This document shows positions 1 through 4,645 of a stretch of DNA of 5,174 nucleotides, piece by piece; positions within the stretch are counted from its first letter, which is position 1, and the number at the start of each line of letters is the position of its first letter. A program made the position numbers and the translations under genes. Origin of the DNA: JBBQTU01 sp038213005 (GTDB lineage: Bacteria > Planctomycetota > Phycisphaerae > Tepidisphaerales > Tepidisphaeraceae); NCBI GenBank assembly GCA_038213005.1, contig JBBQTU010000257.1, positions 1-5,174 of the forward strand. Direction: 5' to 3'. The notes under the pieces were generated by a model that was not told the DNA's origin, searched no databases, and saw only the letters and a program-made list of their open reading frames with translations.

Positions 1-189
1 GGCCGCCTCGGCGAGCTTCTTGACGACGATCTCGGGCGTGGGGTCGGTGGGGTTTCCCATGCCCAGGTCGATGATGTCCACGCCCTGCACCCGCTTGTCG
101 TACTTCATCTTGTTGATGCGGGCGAACAGGTACGGGGGCAGACGTTGAATGCGGGACGAGGTTTCGATCTTGAAGGGCTGTTGATCCAT
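1..189 (-). CDS. Class I/II aminotransferase, AlaC / LL-DAP aminotransferase type (N-terminal part)
   Basis: Only the first 63 codons are present; the frame is open through the left edge. The translation carries the N-terminal signature of PLP-dependent fold-type I aminotransferases of the AlaC/DapL-like group: RIQRLPPYLFARIN near residues 14-27, then DIIDLGMGNPTDPTP near residues 43-57. The MGNP block is the conserved N-terminal substrate-proximal segment; the PLP lysine lies beyond the window. Such enzymes transfer the amino group between glutamate and pyruvate (alanine synthesis) or form LL-diaminopimelate, and this fragment cannot separate the two. The ATG at 189 is chosen because homology begins within about 14 residues and no nearby upstream in-frame start exists. 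Its Shine-Dalgarno is weak (AAGAG at best) and I find no convincing promoter upstream. The cytoplasmic role sets it apart from the exported proteins next door. Confidence 0.88.
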   Translation of the reverse strand, partial: MDQQPFKIETSSRIQRLPPYLFARINKMKYDKRVQGVDIIDLGMGNPTDPTPEIVVKKLAEAA

Positions 190-334
190 GTGAATGCTCT
201 TATTTTCTTGCCGCGATGGCCGAAGCCGGCGGCAGGTCATGCGTAACATTGGTCCGGGATCGTCGTGGGCGACAGGGCCTGTCATCCCCTCCCGGCCATC
301 ACTTTGCTTTCTCACCTTCCGACAGGTGGAGCCA

Positions 335-1681
335 CTATTTGGGCTGCGTGGTCGGCTGGGACAACTGCGTGCTCAGGTCCGGCGTATCAGAGCCGGACCC
401 TGTCGCCGGCGGCCGGGGCGTCTCCGGGGGCATCGCATTGCTGGGCGCTGTCGTGGGCATCATCTGGGTTGTCGCTTCACGCTCACGCTCGAGTTGGCGG
501 TTGATCTGATCGCGGTCGCGCATCTCCGCGTCACGCTTGAGCAGGCGGTCCTTGAACTGTTTGGCGAGGATCGGATCGTTGACCTGCAGGGTCTGCAGCG
601 CGAGCTGGGCGAGATTGGCGCGCGTCTGGATGACGCCTTCGTCGAGCCATCGCTCCATGAGGTATTTGGCGACCGAGTCCTTCACGTCCTCATATTTGAC
701 GGCCTTAGGCGGGATCTTTTCGATCAACTTGATCAGGTGATAGGCACCGTCGGCCGAGACAGGTTCGGATACTTCGCCGGGCTCCTTGAGTGAGAAGGCC
801 ACCTGCTTGAACGCGTCGGATACGCCGGTGGTTTCGCGCGTGAACGAGGGCAGTTCTCCGCCCATGGCGCGGGTGCGGGCGTTGCGGCTGAGGTCCTCGG
901 CGACCTTCTCAAAGGTCTGCCCGGCCTCCAGCCGGCGCTGGGCCTCGGCAATCTCCTGGAGATTGGTGCACTGGATGTGGCGGACGCGAATCTTCTCGCC
1001 GTACAGGGCGTTGAAAGCCTGGTGCAGATTCTCCTCGGTCAGCTTCCCCTGGATCTGCTTGTCGACCACCTTGCGCAGATTCGCGTTGGTCTCCATCGCC
1101 ATCATGAACTCGGCCTGCGAGGCCTTCTGTTCCTGCAGAAGTTTCTCAAGCAGCACCAGGTTGTCCTTGTCGAGCTGGTCCTTGAGGCGGCCGGCTTCCT
1201 CATCGCGGTGGGCGATCTGGGCGTCCTTGATCTGCTCGATGAGCTTGGGGTTTTGGTCTTTGAAGAGCTGCTCCAGCGTGCGACTGCGCTCGACCAGAAC
1301 GTCTTGCGGGGTCGCGACGACGTTGAGTTTTGCGGCCTCGTTCTTTGCCAGTTCCATCTGCACGACCTTGAGCAGCATGTCCAGCCCGCGTGCGTCCAGC
1401 AGAGGCGTGATCACCTGCTCGCGAGAGATCGAGACGCCGTTGACGCTGGCGATAAATGCAGCGACGGCGGGCGGCGGCGGCGGCACAACCTTCACCGGCT
1501 CAACCGGCGGCACGGGCTTGACCGGCAGCGGGGCGGGCTGAGTGGTCCCGGGCGCGGGTTGGGTGGTCTGCGGACGCGTGGCAGGAGGCTCTACCGGCTT
1601 GATCTTCGCCCCAGCGGGATGATCAGTGCAGCCAGCCAGTGCGATCGTCACGGCGAAGATAGCGGGTCCGAGGCGGTTCAA
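335..1681 (-). CDS. Parvulin-type peptidyl-prolyl isomerase lipoprotein (SurA/PrsA-like)
   Basis: Predicted 448-residue envelope foldase. Residues 1-18 form a lipoprotein signal peptide ending in the lipobox LAGC, with Cys18 as lipid-attachment site. Residues 22-75 are a Pro/Thr/Gln/Val-rich tether. A SurA_N-like helical region follows, opening with SVNG at 79-82 and including a charged, probably coiled stretch around 130-190. The rotamase domain spans about 230-325: VRHIQC (233-238) matches the first strand with conserved His and Cys, MGGELPSF (273-280) is the GGDLGWF-type loop, and AYHLIKL (313-319) matches the terminal GYHII strand. A charged helix (about 375-405) and a low-complexity tail of about 40 residues end the protein. 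The family isomerises prolyl bonds and assists folding of exported proteins. A longer reading from ATG 1747 is open, but that ATG overlaps the -35 of the promoter, whereas TTG 1681 has GGAG 8 nt upstream and puts the signal peptide at the N-terminus. Confidence 0.9.
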   Translation of the reverse strand: MNRLGPAIFAVTIALAGCTDHPAGAKIKPVEPPATRPQTTQPAPGTTQPAPLPVKPVPPVEPVKVVPPPPPAVAAFIASVNGVSISREQVITPLLDARGLDMLLKVVQMELAKNEAAKLNVVATPQDVLVERSRTLEQLFKDQNPKLIEQIKDAQIAHRDEEAGRLKDQLDKDNLVLLEKLLQEQKASQAEFMMAMETNANLRKVVDKQIQGKLTEENLHQAFNALYGEKIRVRHIQCTNLQEIAEAQRRLEAGQTFEKVAEDLSRNARTRAMGGELPSFTRETTGVSDAFKQVAFSLKEPGEVSEPVSADGAYHLIKLIEKIPPKAVKYEDVKDSVAKYLMERWLDEGVIQTRANLAQLALQTLQVNDPILAKQFKDRLLKRDAEMRDRDQINRQLEREREATTQMMPTTAPSNAMPPETPRPPATGSGSDTPDLSTQLSQPTTQPK

Positions 1682-1689
1682 ATTCGATT

Positions 1690-1693
1690 CTCC
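1690..1693 (-). promoter_or_regulatory. Ribosome binding site GGAG deciding the TTG start of the isomerase gene
   Basis: On the minus strand GGAG ends 8 nt before TTG at 1681-1679. The next residues (NRLGPAIFAV) directly form a lipoprotein signal peptide. No ATG in this frame lies between 1747 and the signal peptide. Confidence 0.7.
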
Positions 1694-1718
1694 AGTTGAG
1701 CCGAAAGAAGTCGGCGCA

Positions 1719-1747
1719 AGTATCAGACCGGGCGGCGAGGGTGTCAA
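1719..1747 (-). promoter_or_regulatory. Sigma70-like promoter of the isomerase gene
   Basis: On the minus strand a perfect -35 TTGACA (1747-1742) is separated by 17 nt from GATACT (1724-1719), which matches four of six -10 consensus bases. Transcription would start near 1712, giving a leader of about 30 nt before TTG 1681. The leader starts with a small hairpin (5-bp arms 1700-1704 and 1711-1715). The promoter lies just downstream of the hairpin that ends the preceding gene, so the isomerase is probably transcribed on its own. Confidence 0.6.
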
Positions 1748-1762
1748 CCTCGTAGAAACGCA

Positions 1763-1796
1763 AGTCGGCGGCCGAGGATTGTCTCGGCCGCCGGCT
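1763..1796 (-). terminator. GC-rich hairpin, likely terminator of the OmpA-domain lipoprotein gene
   Basis: The 11-nt arms CGGCGGCCGAG (1766-1776) and CTCGGCCGCCG (1783-1793) are perfectly complementary around a 6-nt loop. The stem extends to 1763/1796 through one G·T wobble. It sits 28 nt past the stop of the upstream minus-strand gene. The sequence after it on the minus strand (CTTGCGTTTC) is only moderately T-rich, so termination may be incomplete or the hairpin may mainly protect the mRNA 3' end. Confidence 0.55.
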
Positions 1797-1824
1797 CGCT
1801 TGTTTCAACAGTTCGCTCGAAGCG

Positions 1825-2685
1825 TTACTTGTCGGCGGGCGCGGCAACCTCGGGGGTCGCCGCCTGATCCTTGATGATCGCGGGAGAAGCCTTGGCGGCC
1901 GAAACTGGGGCACCTGCCTGGGTGGGCAGTACCAGGATCTCCACGCGGCGGTTCTGTGCCTTGCCGGCGGCGCTGGCGTTGGATGCAACCGGGTGCTGAT
2001 CGGCAAAGCCGACCACGCCCATGCGGCTGGCGGCGGTGCCGCTGCTGCGGAGCTGTTCGCCTACCGTGATGGCGCGGTGAGCGGAGAGATACCAGTTGTC
2101 CTTATGCCCAGCGCGAATCGTCGCGGGGTTGCTCACAACGACGCTGTCGGTGTGCCCGGCGACCAGCAGGTCATACTGAGCGACCGAGGCGGAGTTCAGG
2201 ATCGTGGCGACCTTGGCCAGCACTTCCTTGGCGCGAGGGGTCACCTCGGCCGACCCAGAGGCGAACGTCACGTCGCTCTTGAATCGCAGGACGCCGCGTG
2301 TGGCATCGAATTCCAAGACATCGGGGTATTGGGCAGCCAGGTCTGCAAGTGCGTTGGACACTTCCGCAGACAGGGGGTTCCTGCCCAGGGCCTCAAGATA
2401 TTTCTTGTTCATGGCCTCAAGCTGGGACATCAGATCCGCATTCTGGCGGGTCAGCGTCTGCGCGAGGCTCTGGTTCTCGCCGCCGGCCTCGAGCATGGCT
2501 TTGATCTGTGCTCTCAGCACGTTGGCCTGGTCACGTTCGGACTTGGCTTCCTTCTCCGCCTGGCTCAGGCGTTCCTGGTACTGGTCACGCTCCATTTTGA
2601 GAGCGTTGTATTTATCGAGAGAGACGCAGCCGCCCAGCAGCATGGCTGCAAAGGCGAACGACACGAAAGAACGCATCCGGGACAT
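1825..2685 (-). CDS. OmpA/MotB-domain lipoprotein with N-terminal coiled coil (Pal-like)
   Basis: Predicted 286-residue envelope protein that would tie the outer membrane to peptidoglycan. Residues 1-20 are a signal peptide with lipobox LLGGC (Cys20 lipidated). Residues about 24-95 are Glu/Gln/Lys/Arg-rich with heptad-like Leu/Ala spacing, so probably a coiled coil. An OmpA-family peptidoglycan-binding domain occupies about 132-254: VAGHTDS (175-181), NWYLSAHRA (197-205) and GKAQNRRVEI (241-250). Asp180 and Arg204 fit the positions that bind diaminopimelate in OmpA-type domains. The Asp-Arg spacing (24) is longer than in typical OmpA/Pal, and NWxLSxxRA resembles MotB; however, a lipidated N-terminus instead of a membrane helix argues against a stator protein. 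The last 30 residues are an Ala/Pro-rich tail. The ATG at 2685 is fixed by a near-perfect Shine-Dalgarno; a reading extended to 2817 would bury the signal peptide. Confidence 0.92.
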   Translation of the reverse strand: MSRMRSFVSFAFAAMLLGGCVSLDKYNALKMERDQYQERLSQAEKEAKSERDQANVLRAQIKAMLEAGGENQSLAQTLTRQNADLMSQLEAMNKKYLEALGRNPLSAEVSNALADLAAQYPDVLEFDATRGVLRFKSDVTFASGSAEVTPRAKEVLAKVATILNSASVAQYDLLVAGHTDSVVVSNPATIRAGHKDNWYLSAHRAITVGEQLRSSGTAASRMGVVGFADQHPVASNASAAGKAQNRRVEILVLPTQAGAPVSAAKASPAIIKDQAATPEVAAPADK

Positions 2686-2692
2686 TGGTATG

Positions 2693-2699
2693 CCTCCTT
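2693..2699 (-). promoter_or_regulatory. Strong Shine-Dalgarno (AAGGAGG) of the OmpA-domain lipoprotein gene
   Basis: AAGGAGG on the minus strand ends 7 nt before ATG 2685. This sets the start directly ahead of the lipoprotein signal peptide and predicts efficient translation. Confidence 0.85.
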
Positions 2700-2730
2700 G
2701 CCTAAATCCAACTACACATTTCAACCACGC

Positions 2731-2778
2731 GCCGCACTGTGCGGCCGGTGCAAACTGCACCGCCTCCCCTGAGGGAGG
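2731..2778. repeat. Three abutting perfect palindromes in the divergent promoter region
   Basis: Three different inverted repeats follow each other without a single spacer base. They are GCCGCAC-T-GTGCGGC (2731-2745), CGGTGCA-AAC-TGCACCG (2746-2762) and CCTCCC-CTGA-GGGAGG (2763-2778). They lie between the divergent OmpA-lipoprotein and esterase genes. If the minus-strand -10 TATTAT is used, the leader of the lipoprotein mRNA would begin at the third palindrome and consist of three consecutive hairpins. For the plus-strand TATAAT they would cover the -20 to -65 region as possible operator or activator sites. The sequence cannot decide between RNA and protein-binding roles. Confidence 0.6.
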
Positions 2779-2783
2779 TGATG

Positions 2784-2789
2784 TATAAT
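2784..2789 (+). promoter_or_regulatory. Perfect -10 box TATAAT for the esterase gene
   Basis: TATAAT matches the -10 consensus fully, but no TTGACA-like hexamer lies 16-18 nt upstream; that space holds the third palindrome. A start near 2796 would give a leader of about 83 nt to ATG 2879. A consensus -10 with no -35 and a palindrome centred about 42 nt upstream of the start resembles activator-dependent promoters (inference). Confidence 0.4.
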
Positions 2790-2813
2790 AGTTTGACGCG
2801 CCGAACCAGAAAA
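2785..2813 (-). promoter_or_regulatory. Possible promoter of the OmpA-domain lipoprotein gene
   Basis: On the minus strand TATTAT (2790-2785) matches five of six -10 bases. A spacer of 17 nt leads to a weak -35 TTTTCT (2813-2808). The start would fall near 2778, at the edge of the palindrome cluster. The box overlaps the plus-strand TATAAT, so the two divergent promoters would compete. Confidence 0.35.
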
Positions 2814-2862
2814 GCAAGGGGCGTTGGCGGACTTGATGTCAGATTGTGTCAAGCCGGGGATT

Positions 2863-2870
2863 GGAGGAAG
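2863..2870 (+). promoter_or_regulatory. Shine-Dalgarno region (GGAGGAAG) setting the esterase start
   Basis: The purine run GGAGGAAG lies 8-11 nt before ATG 2879. An in-frame GTG at 2846 precedes this site and would put 11 charged residues before the signal peptide, so ATG 2879 is preferred. ATG 2888 is a less likely alternative. Confidence 0.65.
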
Positions 2871-2878
2871 ATGCCGCA

Positions 2879-4213
2879 ATGGTCACCATGTGGCGCAGTT
2901 GCGGTTGGCTGGCGTTGCTGGTTGGGGCGGCTGGCGCCGCGAGCCTGGCGGCCGATCCTCCGCTGGTGGTGAGTTCCACAACGCCGCCGCCCGGCGATGC
3001 GGTGATGCCGCGCATGGCCGGTTTTCACAATCTCTATTACACCGGGCAACTCGCCGGGGAGCCGCGGCGGATGGCCTACAGCCTTTTCCTGCCTGCGGGT
3101 TATGACACGAAGGGGAAATGGCCGATGCTGGTCTATCTGATCGGCGTGGGAGACCGCGGCGACAATCACGCCGGGCTTTACAACAACGGCCCTCCGCCGT
3201 ATCTGAAGGCGGACAAGCTCTTGCGCGACTGGGTGCCGTTTATCGTCTTCACGCCGCAGTGCCCGGCCGATCTGCGGTGGGATTCGCCGGGGATGACGGA
3301 GTATCTGGTCGAGATGATTCGCTGGGCGACCAGGTCCTTGCCGACCGATCCGGATCGTGTCTACCTGACGGGGCTGAGCATGGGCGGTGCCGCAACCTGG
3401 CGCGTGGCGCTGGGAATGGGAGGGACATTCGCGGTCGTTGCGCCTTTCTGTGCCCCCGGGGTGGAACCGGATCGCATGGCGGCCGCGGTGAAGGGCGAGA
3501 CGGTCTGCATCATCTGCGGCGGGGCGGATAACCAGTACACCGCCGGTTCGCGAAAGATGTACGGCGTGCTCCGGGACGCCGGGGTGGATGTGCTGTATGT
3601 GGAGGTCCCGGGTCAGGGGCACGGGGTGTGGCCGGCGTTCTATGCGAGCCGACAGTTCTATGAGTTTCTGCTGATGCACCGCCGCGGGCAGAAGCCGCCC
3701 CTGCATCGGCCGACAACGGAGCAGTTGGTGGCGATCAGCTACACGCCGCCCAACTCGGCCGATGCCGATCTGGCCAAGCCGCTGCAGAAGTTTCTGCCGT
3801 GGTGGTTCCTGAGCAACTGCGGGCGCGACAACTCACCGGGACTGAAGGAGCAGATGCTGGGGCGGAAGAATGTCTTCGTGACCACGCCGCTCGCCCGCGA
3901 TGTTCCGTGCAGGCTGATGTACACGGTGGCAGTTGCGAAGCAGAAGAAGACAACGTTGAGACTGACGGTCGGGGCGGCCCCCGAAGGCCAGTGGGAACTG
4001 CTGGTGCTGGCCGAGAGCAGGGAACTGCTGAAGCGAACCATCGGCGGAGTCACCGCAGCGGCGGGGAGCCCTCCTGCGCCCCCCTGGGTGGACGTCAGCG
4101 TTGACCTAGCCGGCTTTGCCGGGCAGCAGGTGCATCTGGAGTTGCAGAATCGGCAAGGCGGTTCTGCGCATTGCGAGGCATACTGGGCCGACGTCCGGAT
4201 CGTGGAAGAGTGA
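2879..4213 (+). CDS. Secreted alpha/beta-hydrolase esterase or peptidase with C-terminal beta-rich domain
   Basis: Predicted 444-residue exported protein. Residues 1-25 form a signal peptide (Arg6, hydrophobic core 10-22, probable cleavage near SLAA/DPP). The hydrolase domain spans about 50-270 and belongs to the PHB-depolymerase/LpqC-like, 'predicted peptidase' group of alpha/beta hydrolases. Visible are RRMAYSLFLPAGYD (63-76), the nucleophile elbow GLSMGG (165-170, Ser167), Asp217 in GGADNQY, and His248 in GQGHGVW, which together make a full catalytic triad. The usual oxyanion HGxGxxG reads IGVGDRG (88-94), so Ile replaces the first His. Residues about 300-444 form a second, probably beta-sandwich module ending in AYWADVRI, perhaps for ligand or surface binding. 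The natural substrate cannot be read from sequence; ester bonds of polysaccharide decorations or polyesters are plausible. It is monocistronic and divergent from the lipoprotein gene. Confidence 0.88.
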   Translation: MVTMWRSCGWLALLVGAAGAASLAADPPLVVSSTTPPPGDAVMPRMAGFHNLYYTGQLAGEPRRMAYSLFLPAGYDTKGKWPMLVYLIGVGDRGDNHAGLYNNGPPPYLKADKLLRDWVPFIVFTPQCPADLRWDSPGMTEYLVEMIRWATRSLPTDPDRVYLTGLSMGGAATWRVALGMGGTFAVVAPFCAPGVEPDRMAAAVKGETVCIICGGADNQYTAGSRKMYGVLRDAGVDVLYVEVPGQGHGVWPAFYASRQFYEFLLMHRRGQKPPLHRPTTEQLVAISYTPPNSADADLAKPLQKFLPWWFLSNCGRDNSPGLKEQMLGRKNVFVTTPLARDVPCRLMYTVAVAKQKKTTLRLTVGAAPEGQWELLVLAESRELLKRTIGGVTAAAGSPPAPPWVDVSVDLAGFAGQQVHLELQNRQGGSAHCEAYWADVRIVEE

Positions 4214-4246
4214 GGCTCGCGGGGCGAGTGGAGGAGCCCGAAACCG

Positions 4247-4297
4247 GAAATCCCAGCAGTGTCAGAAGCCCGAAATCCCGAGTTTGAGCAGTCTGAA
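4247..4297. repeat. Imperfect short direct repeat after the esterase gene
   Basis: GAAATCCC occurs at 4247-4254 and again at 4272-4279. AGCAGT occurs at 4255-4260 and 4287-4292, each followed shortly by a GAA-containing stretch. The second unit carries a 7-nt insertion between the two blocks. It may be a decayed tandem duplication; no function is apparent. Confidence 0.3.
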
Positions 4298-4339
4298 CCG
4301 AACTATCGCAGCATCATCCTATTATGACGCGGTGATTTT

Positions 4340-4363
4340 GCGCGATTTCTGGGTAAATCGCGC
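4340..4363. repeat. Inverted repeat between esterase and tRNA promoter
   Basis: The arms GCGCGATTT (4340-4348) and AAATCGCGC (4355-4363) are perfect 9-mers around a 6-nt loop. The repeat ends 17 nt upstream of the tRNA -35 box and 127 nt after the esterase stop. It is followed by GTTTGGG, not a real T-tract. It may be an inefficient terminator or 3' end of the esterase mRNA, or an operator or upstream element for the tRNA promoter. Confidence 0.4.
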
Positions 4364-4380
4364 GTTTGGGCCGGCTGCGG

Positions 4381-4408
4381 TTGACAGGATCGCTGGGGCG
4401 ACTAAGAT
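4381..4408 (+). promoter_or_regulatory. Sigma70-like promoter of the initiator tRNA gene
   Basis: Perfect -35 TTGACA (4381-4386), a 16-nt spacer and -10 TAAGAT (4403-4408, four of six consensus bases). The predicted start near 4415 leaves a leader of about 8 nt before the mature tRNA 5' end, typical of a single tRNA transcription unit trimmed by RNase P. Confidence 0.65.
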
Positions 4409-4422
4409 GACTGGACATTGAT

Positions 4423-4496
<74 letters not shown>

Positions 4497-4501
4497 CTTT
4501 T

Positions 4502-4527
4502 GGGCCGGTTGCAAAAGTGACCGGCCC
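4502..4527 (+). other. GC hairpin just after the tRNA
   Basis: GGGCCGGT (4502-4509) pairs perfectly with ACCGGCCC (4520-4527) around a 10-nt loop, starting 5 nt after the tRNA 3' end. No T-tract follows directly. It may halt 3' exonucleases or help present the precursor 3' end for processing. It stands in series with the intrinsic terminator. Confidence 0.5.
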
Positions 4528-4538
4528 CACGGTTTTGA

Positions 4539-4579
4539 GAAGAAGCCGCCAAGAGACCTTGGCGGCTTCTTCGTTTTCT
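4539..4579 (+). terminator. Rho-independent terminator of the tRNA-fMet unit
   Basis: A perfect 15-bp stem (4539-4553 with 4558-4572) with a 4-nt AGAC loop is followed by GTTTTCT. The arms centre on AAGCCGCCAAG and CTTGGCGGCTT. This is the clearest intrinsic terminator in the window and closes the tRNA transcript. The minus-strand flank lacks a T-run right after the stem, so it acts mainly on plus. Confidence 0.88.
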
Positions 4580-4645
4580 ACGCCAGTACCCGCAACGGGT
4601 TACGATTCCCACCCAACTCGGCCGTTGTCTCTGGTTTTCAGAAGG

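Noticed and set aside
305..334. Hairpin after the isomerase stop (CACCT/AGGTG on minus)
   Set aside because: Only a 5-bp stem and no T-tract follows; too weak to call a terminator.
194..793. A 199-codon plus-strand open frame over the intergenic region and the isomerase 3' end
   Set aside because: No Shine-Dalgarno, no domain, and most of it is antisense to the isomerase tail.
786..1699. Long plus-strand open frames (240 and 251 codons) opposite the isomerase gene
   Set aside because: They are antisense shadows in GC-rich DNA. Their translations are Ser/Arg- or Leu/His/Arg-skewed without domains, while the minus-strand frame has a signal peptide and a rotamase domain.
1825..2685. Flagellar stator protein MotB
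   Set aside because: The OmpA domain resembles MotB, but the N-terminus is a lipoprotein signal, the plug/transmembrane region is missing and no motA lies next to it.
1993..2788. Plus-strand open frames (194 and 259 codons) opposite the OmpA-domain gene
   Set aside because: They are shadows of the minus-strand gene with no recognisable motifs. The minus frame has lipobox, coiled coil and OmpA motifs.
2793..2798. TTGACG as a plus-strand -35 box
   Set aside because: Five of six bases match, but 16-18 nt downstream is only AAGGGG-type sequence with no -10.
2849..3706. A 285-codon minus-strand open frame opposite the esterase
   Set aside because: Its composition is Arg/His/Pro-rich and typical of an antisense shadow; the plus frame contains the catalytic triad and signal peptide.
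4588..4600. Small palindrome ACCCG-CAA-CGGGT
   Set aside because: Five-bp arms just outside the proposed IS end are within chance expectation in GC-rich DNA, and no partner is seen.
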